NCBI GenBank assembly: GCA_022316685.1
Contig: JAKJHU010000038.1
Span: 2,528,384-2,592,383 of the forward strand
Direction of reading: 5' to 3'
Source of the DNA: Progne subis subis
Taxonomy: Eukaryota; Chordata; Aves; Passeriformes; Hirundinidae
Length of the DNA: 64,000 nt
The notes beneath the pieces are model-generated. The model did no database searches. It saw only the letters and a list, made by a program, of their open reading frames with translations, and had not been told where the DNA came from. Below are positions 17,603 through 30,299 of the stretch, piece by piece. The translations under genes and the position numbers were made by a program. Every line of letters starts with the position of its first letter. Positions within the stretch are counted from its first letter, which is position 1.

Positions 17603-20600
17603 GTAAGTGTTTTTATAGTTTTCCTTCTGAGTGGTCTCTTTGGGTGTTTTGCATTACCTATGGATTGGAAGTATCAGGATGGGAATAGCTGATTTATTCT
17701 CCTGCTTGGCCTGGTGTGGGCTACCAGAGGTGTCCCTGAAGTAGAGAAAAAGGAGGACACAGAAAAGGACTCTTGTATGAATAGCCTCACTTACTGCAAT
17801 GAGAGAGTTGTTAGGTAACCTAGGCTGCTTGGTATATTGCTGCCTTTTGCATGTACTTTTCCTTTTTTATAAGAACTTAGACCTTTTTAGCATTATTTTA
17901 ATGTGACAGACCTTCAGCCTTCTTTTCTGAAAACCTCTTGAAAATTTTCAGGTTTTCTGTGCTGTGGAAAATAAACTAGATTTTTGCACTATAGATTTCT
18001 ACACTCTCTTCACAAAGGTATTTTTATTGAGCTTTGGATACTGCATTTCCGTATGTTGACCATATCTTCACGTGATGGACAGGGAAATAAAAACATTATT
18101 TACAGAGCATCAAATAGTAGTAAATTAGTTTTGCTGCATTCTGTTTGTAACTATTAATATTCTGTAATGTTTTAGTGGTTAAAGTGAGTTCTGTTTTGGA
18201 TCATCTCAGAGTATGAAGACCTTCAGAAAAGAGTAGTCAAATTCAAAGGAATGTGTAAAGACATAATTCCAGTTAAATGAAATTCATTTAAGAAGCTTTC
18301 CAAAGTGAGCAAATTACAAGCTTATTTTTTCTGTCTTTTTTCTGGATCCAAAGGTTGCCTAACAGTCTGTTCCTTCTCAATTTTTTTTAATTAACTGCAT
18401 TTATTGCTTACCTTTTCAGGAAATCTTTTTTCCCTGGTAAAACTTTTCAGGAATGCAGTGGTAGTAGTGATGAAGGTGTCATAACTGGGAAGGAGTATTT
18501 CTTCTGGTTAAAGTTAAGAAACTTCTTAGTTTTGTATTTCTTATGTTCTTTAGATGGTGTCTTGAGCTGAGAACTTCAAATATATGCTAGCTGCATATGA
18601 GAACATTGAAAGACCTAGTGCCTGTGAACAGGATCCTGAAGCATCTTCATGACACTGTTTTTTGTTCTAGACAGGTTTTTATGTGGATATGTGAATTCAG
18701 TTTAAGTTATCGATCAGTGACTGTTTTTTGTGGGGCATCTTTAATTATTTCACAGTGGTTTGTAGACATTAGAAATGCTGGGAGTACTGTGGGACAGAAC
18801 TGCTCAAAATATGGTTCAAAACTCACTTTCATATGTTATATAACAACAACTGCCACATACCTGTAGGGATTGCTGAGTCCTGGGATGATGGTTCTGAGCT
18901 GTAGCTGGGAGATGATGCAGTTAAGGTTAGCAAACAGCAGTACTACTTTTTTTTTTCTATATGCTCATGGAGCCTGACCTAGACAAAGCAGCAACCACTT
19001 ACACAAACAACCTGCCTGTTACTTGTGCTGTGGTGCAAAACAGTGGATCTTAGATGTTTTTACCTCCTTGGCTTGAAAACCTCTTGAGAACTCTAGCCTG
19101 GAGCTGAACTTCTTACCCCTCTCTAAATATATACAGTTCTAGTGGAAGGATTTTAAAATAATTTGAGGGGGGAAAAGTGTTGTTGCCTCAAATGCCTCAA
19201 ATGTTGCTCCTAGTTCTAATCATTGTATGTTATGAAGCATGCTGTGCATAGTTCAGAGTTACGTTGTCAAATGCAAGCAGGCAGAATTTGCAGTTTACAA
19301 GGATTTTGAAATAGCATTCTTTGAGTACTGTGTTTCTTGGCTGCAGTATTCACTGTGTCAGGTATTTGGTCCATCTCAGCCCTGTGAAGAAGATAAAAGT
19401 CAAGAAGAAAGAAGTCCTTTGTCAAAGAATCGGACTTTAACTGTACTGAAGGCCTTACTATTTTATTTGCTTTTAGAAGTCATTCATAGCATAGCCCTTC
19501 CTGAGTAGACCATTACAGCTGATGTCTGTTTCCCAGGTCTGTTAAATGTCACCTCAGAGATGAGGAAAAATTTCACCTCCTCCCCTTAAACCATTTTAGC
19601 CAGGGGCAGGCAGCCCAAGTAAAGATCACTTCAAAGGCAAAGCATGGCTTCTTTTTCTTTTTTTCCTTCATTTCATTGCAGTGGCAGTGGATAGTAGTCC
19701 TAATTTTGCTGCTGCAGGTAAATGCTGTGACTATGTGACTATGCCTAGTTCTCTTCGTATATGTGCATATCAGGAACATCTCCTGTAAAGATGCTGGAAT
19801 TACAGTAGCTTAAAATTGGTGTTACAGAAATGGGACCATTCCCAATACGCAGTACAAACTCTGAGGGAGAAAAGGCATGTGACTCAACATCCCTTATCTT
19901 CAGCTGCAACTCCTTTCAGGACTGCTTAGATAAAAGAACCAGGCTTCCTTCCAACCATCTCCCACTTTTTCACCTGAAGAAATTTGCTGAGAAAAAGAGC
20001 AGACTCTAGCTGCAGAATTTGAGTCTGCTTCTGACATGGGCACAAATGCAAATACAAATGCATATTCAAAGAAAATAGAGATCATTTTGGCAAATGTATG
20101 TGTGAAATTGAGCTCTTTTTTGATGTTGCATCTGGGTTGATAGAAAAGATTCTGTTAACTCCTTTTGATCATTCATCCTCTATGGAAAATTGTGTAAATC
20201 AAACACTAACAGAGCTGCAAACCAAAATCTGAGAGATTTCTTCCAGATTGTTGAATTTAGTTTTGGTTTATTTAAACTGATTATTAGTTTAAACTGGCTT
20301 AGGTTGCAAACTTAAGTAGTCTGAAAATATAAATTATAATGTTCCCTGGAAAACTTTGCCTCTGATCCTCCTCACTAATGGTGGAGGGGATTTATTATTT
20401 TAGTTTAAGAAAATAGTGACAGGAGTTATGACCTCTGCTTTGTTTGGCAGATAGGGGAATGAAGACATTAATATCAAAATGGCATTAAAACTAAGAGGGA
20501 ATATTTTATTACCTTCTAGGGTAAACCAAATAAACCAATATTTAGTGTATTCAAATTGCTTATACATACTTGCATTTCTTTTTGGCCTCTTTGTTCTGTG

Positions 20601-23600
20601 ATTGGATTCTAAAATGAACGATGAGTTACAAGGATTCTTACAAAAGGAATAGTGTGATTTAAAGTTTAAATTATTATCTAGACTACATAAAATACTGGAA
20701 ATACTGGGTTCCAGTGCAATTATTATTCAGACCTCAGTAATGAAAATTATGAGAATAACTTTACATGCCCGTTTGATAGTGGCACACCAAGATTCAATCA
20801 GATTGAAGAGTTAATTGGATGGAACACTGTAAAAATATGATTAGGCTCCTAGATGGTAGGTTTTAATGAAGAGATTTATTTGAAATATCTTTATGCCTTC
20901 TATATTTAGAAATAGTGAAACGTGATCAGGGATGATAGATCCTTTAGCATCATTTTGGGAATATGACCCATGAGAAACTACCTTTTGCTATGGAGGAAAA
21001 GTAAAAGGCGCCTCCTGCAGCATATGATTGAGGGCGTGGAATGCAACTGTGTCTCTGTGGAAGTCAGTAATTTGTCACAGGTTTTATAATCTCAAAAATA
21101 ATAATGGTTCTCTTTGGTATTCCAGAACATGGAAAATCCTTTATTCTTTTATTCTAGCCCTTAAGTGAATCCCAGAGAGAATGATATTTTGCACAGCTTT
21201 CTTCTATTATAACCTTATACTGTTAAAACCTAAAGGTCAAACCAAAGTGGAAAACTGCCCACAAATCCCTAGTCTTTCACTGTGTTTAACTCAGGATGAG
21301 CGTAAGATAATGACAGGTGTCTTTAAAGTACCTTTTGTCCCTTCCTAATCCTGGTTTATGGGGATTTAAACATCACAGGCATAGCAAGTAGTCAATGAAA
21401 TGTTGCATCTCATGCATGGTTTCCAGGGATCCCTGTGAAGTAGGAAAATACAGAGGTTATAGTGTTGTACCTTCATATCTTTCTGGTATGTATTCTGATT
21501 GTGTGCTGGAGTAAGATTTGCTCTGGTGATCTTAAACTATATTCAGTTTGTGTGGTTTTTCTTATACTGGTAAGTTAGTTCAAATCAGCAGTTTTATAGT
21601 TGTGAGTCAGACCTTGTATCTCCTACTGCAACTCGATCAATATATCAGTTCATGTAAGAAGCAATTGTTTTGCTGTAAGAGGAGTAGTAAGGACTTCTGC
21701 ATACACTGATTATATTGGTTTTGCTTGCATTCCTCTTTGCTGTCTTTTGTAACTTAATCTTCAAAGAAGCAGATTAATGCCTACAATGAAGTATTAGGAA
21801 GACCAATATATTAGGAAGACCAGTATACTGGGTATGAAGGAAAAGGAAAGAGCAATGTCGACGAATATGTGATCCATACTGGGATAAGTGCAAGTATAGC
21901 AACAGAAATAAAGGGAAGGCCATGATGTCCATTAAGAGAACAATAAATGGTTCTTGGTGCTGTAGCTCTGAGAGCAAAATTTGGGTTTAATATTCTGTTT
22001 TATTAAAAAGACTTTACTCAGAAATGGAGGAGTGCTGACACTAACACTGTATGTTATATGAATCTCTGCTGGTTGTACTCAGTGGTTCAGTATTTGAAGC
22101 AGTTGTAGTCTGATGACATGGAAAAGTTGAATGGCAGTAAAATATGATAAGAGTTTCACATATTTTGAATGTGTTCTGTAAGTTTCATTGAAGCTCACTT
22201 ATCTCAGTTGATTTAAAACATGAAAAAGCTCGTCTAAAGATAATGTATTGCCACATTTACGAGACTTGTCAAAGCCCAGACAGGGTGGAATCCACAGTGA
22301 CTGTTGGCAATGAGGTGCATAAAGGAACAGATATGACTAAATCGTACTGCAAGGATGGTGTGGAATGCCTGTGTTGATTACAGAGGGCATAAATCTTTGT
22401 CTTGAATTTTCACTACATTTCTTTGATTGCTGGATATAAAAAGATACACAGTTCTGCTGGAAAAGGTAAAGATGGATCAGCAGACTTTCTGTTCACTACT
22501 CTTTATTTCAGTATTTCTTAGTATCTATCTGCCTGTTGGATGATGAGAGATATTTAACAACTTTTTTTTGAAAACTTCACCATTCATATGTATGTGCCTT
22601 TGCACTTCAGGCTGAATCATTTCATTACATTCAAAAGTTACCAAGCCTTGGAACACCACTCAAACAACAGCTAATAAAAGTTCAGGGGAATGATTGTTTG
22701 AAAGATTAACTGGAAGAACTGATTGTTGACTACAGTGAGTTCCTCCTTATATCTAGGAAAACTAGAAACCTAATTTCTAAAGTCAGGCATAGGTTTTTGT
22801 CATCTTTTATTGAAAAATGCTCTCTTTTATTCCTGTGGTAGATCCAGGCATTTTGTGTTTCATTTGAATAATGGCAATGGGTAGCTGTTCACTGCTGAAG
22901 AATCTTCGCTGAAACTACTGAACTTTGGACTTTTGCCTCCAAAGTGTAATGGAACCTGAATTTAACCTAATGTCTACTTTTTTTTAAATTTAGAAGGAAG
23001 GTTTTAACTGTGACCTGTGGAAATAATCGGAGTGTTTGTGGAATTGAAGACATACTTATTGATATGTATTTGATCACCCATCAGTTTTTCACAGGAAGAT
23101 GGCAATAGTAATATATCAGGACTTCTGGCTCCCTACTCCCCTTTTTTCATCAAGCAATAATTAACCAGGTATCCAGCTTCATAAATCAAAGGTCTAAGGT
23201 TTGAGGCTTGTCCTTTTAATTATTTCTGGAGTTTTGACTACAACACTACAATATGAATAAAACATTACTTTCAGGTCAATATGAGGGCTCAAGCTAATGG
23301 CTCTCAAATTAATGAAATAACTTCTACTGTACCTAATCATCCACAGAGGATTATGGGGACCGAGGGCATTTTCATTAGTATCTCTTAAAGTGTCTGATAC
23401 AAAGTGACATAGCTTCAGTTTTCCTAGAAGACTAAGTATTAAAGTCACTCTTAAGGAACAAAGAAGTTTTAATACTAGGGGATGTGGTATGTAACTTCCT
23501 ATTTCCTTTTAATAGCTTCTGGCTCTAGCTTACAATGACAGTTTAGCACAATTATTTATCTTAAAGAAAAAAACCCCCAAACAATAAACAAACCCTCCAA

Positions 23601-26600
23601 AGCATTTTAAGACATCAGCAATTACAATGGGTATATTGCTTAGCTGTTCTCATACATATTTTTTGAGCTCGCAAACTACTGCTCCAGTGAGAATTTAGGC
23701 AGGAGTCAAGAATGTGTTTCAGTTTCTTGAACATGCTCTTCAGCTTATGCTACTGTGCAGCTGTACTAGAAACTCAAGTGTTGCATATCTGAAATTTCTT
23801 AAAGTTCCTTTTCTTACTAGAAAAGTAACTTCCCTGTAGCTTTTGAGATCTCATCCTTCATAATGCTGATCAACATGCATTCAAAACAGTAAAGCAACAG
23901 GAGGTAGCCTTTACTGTGCCGAGGTCTTTAGATGTATCCTAATTAGGAAAATTCTTAAATACTGAAACTGGATTATACAACAATAACTTCTGAATGCAAA
24001 AATTATGCTGAAAGAAAGGAAGAATTAAATCGGCTGTCTTGCAAAGTACAAATCACGCCATCACGCTGTTTTTGATGGCAAACTTCTACCTCACAATTTT
24101 GCATGCTGTGAAGTGACTATAAAAACAACATTAACTACTCTTTTTGTGGTAGTTTAGGTGGATGTAGCTTCTCCAGGCATGCTATCCTGCTCCTGGCTAG
24201 TAAGGTACAACCTGTTGAGACGCTGGCACGAGCAGTACCGTTGTTTTGAGGGTGTTGTGTCCCACTGCTGCCTGCCGCTCTATGGTGCATTTGTGGGGCT
24301 GTGCAGTGAAGTGAGCACAGCCGCCAGTGCTCCCCAAAGGGTCTGAGGGGACAAAAGGGACTGGGAATCGCTGTGCTGCAGATCTGAGGGAAAGTGGATA
24401 AGGGGGGGAAGGGTGGACTAGTCAAGGCAGTCACCCTGCTTACCAAAGTTTGTGCTCACTGAACTGTCCTATATCTCATTCCTGTGAACAAGTCCCCCAA
24501 GGAGTAGAGAGGTTGGGTTTTTTTAATTATTGTAATCCCTTTGACCTCATGCATTCATGAGTTTGGTCTCTTCTTGTCAAAGTAGTTTTGCAGGTTGACT
24601 GAATCAGGTGCTATTTTCAAACCAAATATTTTGGGTATTGTTCCTTAGCAATCAGTTAAGAATTGATAGTGTGTCTTATCTCGAGCTATAATTTTCTTCA
24701 TGTTTTTCCATTTAATTTAACATAAAAATATATATTTATACTACAAATATCTCTGTATACAAATCAGTGGTTGTCATTCACAGGGTGTTGCAGGGTAGCT
24801 GTACTTTCATCGTACACTCAGTAACTTTGTTGTTAGATGGTGTTTAATTGGCCTATTGATGTCTAGCTCTCTTTTTCAATAAGTGTGGAGGCTTGTTCAG
24901 AAAATTCAGAGTTAGGCCATATTTTCAGCTTTTGTTATTGCGTGAACATTGATGTTCTGTATTACATATCCAAACTCTGAGAATCTGTCAACTGCAATCC
25001 CTGTACTGCTAAACCATGTTCTCATTTGTTTACTGTAATTACCCTGGGTTTAGTTTGGAATTCTAATTAATACTACTGAAGTCTTATTACTTATCTTTTC
25101 TCAGGTCTTTTGACTGACTGCTTTTGTGATCCCTCAAGCATTTCATCCTAACTGTTGGAGGAATGAGACCTAACCATTTTTAGTATGAGTCCCACTTACA
25201 AACATGTTTGTCCTGAGCAGACCTCATATCTGTTATTAATAGGGAAGTAAACCAGTGAAACCAATGAAAAGAGTAAAGGAGATTCAGAGTTATTCCTGCC
25301 TATCCAATTTTCCTTGTCAGTACCCTAAAAAGTTTTTAGTTCATAAGTAATTTGGAAATGCTTCTTTACCTCCCATTCTTTTTCAAGGACAAATCCCATT
25401 TGTTGCTTCCTTGCAGGGCAGAATGGCACTGAAGGGCCAGTGAATTGGAGCAAAAATGAGGACCTTTGTTCCTTAGAGACAGAGAAAGTGCCAAAGAAAT
25501 CTTTTTGCAGTATGGCAAGTACCAAGATCTTTGGTAGTTAGATATGCAGCTGAGGTAGAGCATACTTGCCCTTACTTTGGGACTGTTGTCTACAGGATGG
25601 GGTACAGGGACTTCCAGGATAGACCAGGCAGTGCTGACCAAAGGACAACTGGAGAGAACAACTGCAATCTGTTTAATCTTTCTCCACTTTCTTCTGCCTT
25701 CCAGGTAAATAAAAAAACCTCTCTCATCATGGTTACTGTTAAACTCCACTACAGGCCCATTTCTGCAGATGAAATATACCTGGCGTGTTTTGGAAGCTCC
25801 TTTATGGACTGTTTCTCCACTAGTCTCACTTGTTCTTTGGCAGCTACCAAAAAAGCACATGGTTCCCATGTTCCTGCTTCTTGTCCAGGATGCAGTAATA
25901 TAATTCCAGGTTGAAAGAGAGAAGTTGTAATATGTCACTAACCAGAAGACCTTAAGGAAACTTCTGGCCACAGTGCCAGTTGCATTGTGCAATTCTGGCT
26001 CTGTGATTTCTGTTCTGGACCAATTCACGTCTCCTTAGCTTAATGTTTCTCACATTCATGTGGTCTGGAGACCCACCTTTGATCCAGACTTCTGGAAATC
26101 TGTGCTTTAGTTGCAAATATGCATTAGATGTTTGGGAATTATATCAACTAAGGTTCTCATTTTCTTAATTTGAGATGAGGTGGATTTTTTTGTTTTGTTT
26201 TGTTTGTTTTTTAAATCCTTGGAAGAAAGTATTTCCCTGGCAAATAATTTCCGTGGTTTTAGATACTGTGAAATGTAATGTGGCTTATATGAGAAACTTG
26301 GTGAACTTAGGGCTATTGTCTGTTTGGGTTTTTTCATGTGTTGTAGAGTTGAAATTCATCCTGGTTCTTTGTACAAGATGCATGTTTGCTAAAACACCAC
26401 TTTTAAAGGAAATTCTGCTCACAACACATATATTTGGAAAAAAATAAGTGGTGAAGTCCAAATACACATTGCTACTGTGGATTCCCATGAAAACAGCTAA
26501 GTCTGCTCTCCCTGAAGTCTGATGGCTTTGATGCAAACTGAAGTGGCCCTTAGGTGAAGGAAATGTCTCAAAAATAGTATCTCTAAAGAGACCCTCCTAA

Positions 26601-29600
26601 TTAATAGCCTGTTAAGAAAGGAAGCCTCTCACACACACACATTGTTGCTTGCTGTAAAACTAAGGTTCAGTTAAAGAATGGGACACTTTAGATTGTAGAA
26701 TAGCAAAGATAGATGAAATCTGAAGAGTTAATTGCTGCTGTTGGGTACTTATGTTATTACCCAGGCAGAGAGACAACCTTTAGTTTAGATTTGTATGACT
26801 TGTCATTACCAATGTTCTTCCAAAAACTGAGCACGGCTTTAGTATGTTTGAAAGGCAGCCTTGCATGATTACACAAAAATAGCAAAAAAAGCATGTCATG
26901 ATGAAGGCATAGGATTTAATGATTAAACTTTAAATGTGAAATTGGAAACACAGCTTGTAACTTAAAATGTTTTCTATGTGGAAACACCTGGGTTTATCCA
27001 AGGACAGATTGACCACAAGATTACTGAATGCCAATGGCAATTACAGCTTTATTGGATAATGCACTGGACAGATCCTTAACCTCTGTGAACTGTCCTAGCT
27101 CCAGGAAGTTCAGAAGAGACAAATTTACAGATATGACCCACATTTTCCTTTAGTGAATATATATACATCTTTTTACTTTCCTTAACTGTCAGCTTTCTAT
27201 CTTTATCTAGTCATACATCAACCCTGATGTTTCTATCTGTCTGTGAAGAGCTCCGTGAAGAACTGCATGAGTTTGGACACTAATTTAGACTGAACCTTGG
27301 TCAAGAATGAAGCCTTTTAATTTTTAACTTCTTTGCTTAGCAGGTATCTTTAATAAGTAAGCAGCGTAGTTGTTAGTTGTAAATTACACCTTTAACTGCT
27401 TTTCTGAGTGCTTGCTTACACTAAAAACCAGGCAAGCAAAGACATCCCAAACTGTATTTTGAATCAAAAGTAGAGTAAAATGAACAACAGCATTGCCTAT
27501 GTTTTTTCCCTCTAACCTTCTAACAGACATAGTCTGCATCTTCTTAAACATGCAAAATCAACTAAAAATCCCTAGGTCTAGTTCAATCAGAAATAATGAG
27601 CTACCAACAGGAACAGTCAGAGAAGGAGAGAAAGAGATGTACTGACCCACATAGGCAATTTTATAGAATGTAGTTGCGGGAGAGCCTCGAGGAGTTTTTA
27701 TTCTGATCTCGAAGTCTCTAGTCTTGAATGAGTCCCATTTAATGGTGTCCAACAGGACAGGGTCCTTTTAGTTGGACTGATGAGGTGCCATGGTAAAGTG
27801 AGAGGAGAAAATTTCAGATGAATTAAACAGAGGATAGCATTGTTCTGTGCTGGCTCCTTTGTTACTATTATTCAGCAGTAAAATGTCTGGGCTTATCAGT
27901 TTAGATGTCTGTAAATTTTCTCTTGTGAGTGCAAAGAATAATGGGTGGGAAGGGTGTTACCCACCATCTCAGCTCAATGTCAACAACATCTCCACCATTC
28001 ATGCTGGAGAATCCTTCTAGCCTCTCACCTGTGGGAAATACAGATGTGTAGAAATGGTGATGATGGATGGGTCAGGAGCACACCTTCTGGCTGCCAGCTG
28101 TGAGGGAGTGGAACAGGTAGATGCCTCCCAAAGCTTGTATCCAGGTCACTTCAAACATACAGTGACAGAAGACTACACATAGCTCCCAGCCTGGGGTTGC
28201 AGCTCCCAAGCACTGTTTGCCCTCTCTGCATGTTTCTGGGGTGTGAACTGCTTTAAACAATTCCTCTTTTGATTAAGTTCGGTCAGTCTGTGTGTTGGAT
28301 TTGCAGGCACCCATCTGTAGAGAGCGGATCTGCGTGCTCCCCTCTGAGGATTCCTTCCTTCCCTCCCCATCGGCCTTGTTGGGAGATTAAAGCAGCAGCG
28401 GCCCCATACACAAACGCAGCTGGTTCCGTTTGGTCAGCCTGAGCCTTGCTGTGAAACCACGACAAGAATTCCAGTAAGTTGGCAACACTGAAACACAAAG
28501 AAAACAACAATAGGAAAAGACCTTCCGTGCAGAAAGGAATGTTTCAGGCACTTTTCCCCTACAGTGAAAGGAGAGAGGGTGGGAGGGAGGAGGGAGATTT
28601 GAAGAGGGCATGTCTCCCCCTCCCCCGGCAGCTCTGGATCTTGTGATGGAGAGATCTTATCCTCTCTTTGTGATTCAGAGGTGCCAGGAAGCTAATTGAA
28701 TATTCTGATCTGCCCCCAGTGTTTCTTGTGGCTTGACCCCGGTGCTGTGTCGTACCACTACACCAAACAGCCCTGAACCTGCATAAATCACAACCTTGCG
28801 AAAGCCTATGCTCCACATCTTTTCTCCCCACCCCCCCTTTGCTATCTTGATAGATAGAAAGCCTTTACGGAAAGGTTTAGAGGGATTAGCGTCCTACAGG
28901 ACCTGGAGAGAAATCACAGTCTGCTAATAAGCAGCAACATGTTCCTGTGCAACTTCTGCAGGAACAATACAGGCACCTCTACCCCTTTATTGAAATTGCA
29001 GTCCAAGGCAAAAAAAAAAGAAGAGTTAGGTTTGAAATGTTGACTATGTTCTTTTGCAGCATCAGCAGTCTTTGCAGTATAATGAGCATGGCATGATGCT
29101 AAAGAAATAGATATGTGGTATTTATAAAGGTGGTGTCATTAAAATTAATCTGACAGAGCCTCTTGGAAGACGGACAGACCTATCCTCCTCCCATGGTATG
29201 TATGCACAGTAGTCACTCTTGACATGCATGTGTGTGCACATATGAAGAAAGGCATAACTAAATTTTCTACATGAAAGCCTATTTTTGACTAATATAAAAA
29301 AATTACTTAACTTCACGTGTTTTATGTATGATGTTTCTCATCCTGCAAGCAAAGCCTCCAAAATGTTTGTCCTTTTTAACAAGGCTGCATTCCAGCCTGA
29401 AGTATTAGGGTATTTTTATCTTTTCCCTGTGATCCTACATACTGCTCTTGCCTTGTTAGTGGGTAAATGGTTCCCGAAATGGCAGCAGTAAAACACAAGG
29501 AGATATTTCTTCGTATGTTGCACACGCTGTTGGAGAGTTAGAACTAAAGGAGCCTGTCTCCAGCTGATATCTTGCGAATTCACAGCCAAAGCACTTTACC

Positions 29601-29840
29601 AAACTGATTTTATCTGCTAAGAAAGTGCAAGAGTAAGTTTCATCCCTACAGATTTCCTTTCATAGTATTTATGTGAGGAGTACTAAGTTCTAAGCTTTAC
29701 CTCTGCCTTGGTGAGTAGATGTTGAATTTTTTTCAGAGTTACCAAAAATACTTTTTCTTATCTGGAGCATGCCTTTGGGACACTAAAACCTGTGACATAT
29801 TTCACTTGCCACCTGCAATTCCCAGAACTACTCCAAATAG
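17603..29840. other. Intergenic sequence between the two divergent genes, right part (upstream of LRP2)
   Basis: AT-rich, no supported coding gene. Notable items are a 17-bp tandem duplication (21792-21825), an overlapping pair of antisense open frames (25366-26028 minus, 25531-25914 plus) and a moderately GC-rich stretch at 28280-28830. It probably holds cis-regulatory DNA of LRP2, but nothing specific can be read. Confidence 0.5.
21792..21825. repeat. 17-bp tandem duplication
   Basis: Two adjacent copies of TATTAGGAAGACCA(A/G)TA (21792-21808 and 21809-21825) differing at one base, which points to a recent duplication. Confidence 0.85.
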
Positions 29841-29989
29841 ATGAGCACGTTAAATACAGCACCAATGGACTGATACAAAGTTAGCACAGTGCAGGGTCTT
29901 GGAAGCATCTTGGCTATCCGGCAAAGTGTGGAAGGAGGGGCAGAGGCAGCTTGTGGCTGCAGGGCCTGGAGCAGTGCCTGATTCCCTCA

Positions 29990-30205
29990 TGCTGGTTCCG
30001 GGGCCGCCGGGTATAAAGAGCTTTATGCAATGTCTGGAGGGTGGGAGTTTATAGAAAACGCGATGTCTCAACAGGCGAACACGCCTTTCTTCTGCAACTA
30101 GCAGGATAAGGAAAAGACACCAGGCTCCTTGTGCTGCTTCTGTGCAGATCAGCACCCCGGAGTCCAGGAGCCAGCTTCTGAGGAAGCTGGAGCATCCCAG
30201 CCCGG
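29990..30205 (+). promoter_or_regulatory. LRP2: Presumptive LRP2 promoter and 5' UTR
   Basis: A TATA-like box TATAAAGA at 30012-30019 follows a GC-rich GGGCCGCCGG stretch, and the LRP2 start codons lie about 190-210 bases downstream. This would give a leader of roughly 160-180 bases. The transcription start is inferred from the TATA position only. Confidence 0.5.
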
Positions 30206-30223
30206 ATGGGAACTCACCATCGG

Positions 30224-30299
30224 ATGGATGGAAGAGCAGCAACTGCTTGCAAACTGCTCATATTATTCACTGCATGCATAATGCAGGGCAGTTGCCAAG
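30224..30299 (+). CDS. LRP2: LRP2 exon 1: start codon and signal peptide
   Basis: It encodes [18 protein letters not shown] and on to SCQ, a typical signal peptide with a hydrophobic core, ending at CAAG then GTAAGC in phase 1. The ATG at 30224 is chosen because it aligns with the MD start of mammalian LRP2. An in-frame ATG at 30206 (MGTHHR extension) has a similar context (C at -3, G at +4) and could be used instead. Intron 1 that follows is about 15.7 kb. Confidence 0.88.

Noticed and set aside
12240..30000. Shared bidirectional promoter for the two genes
   Set aside because: The presumed starts are about 18 kb apart, too far for a classic bidirectional promoter.
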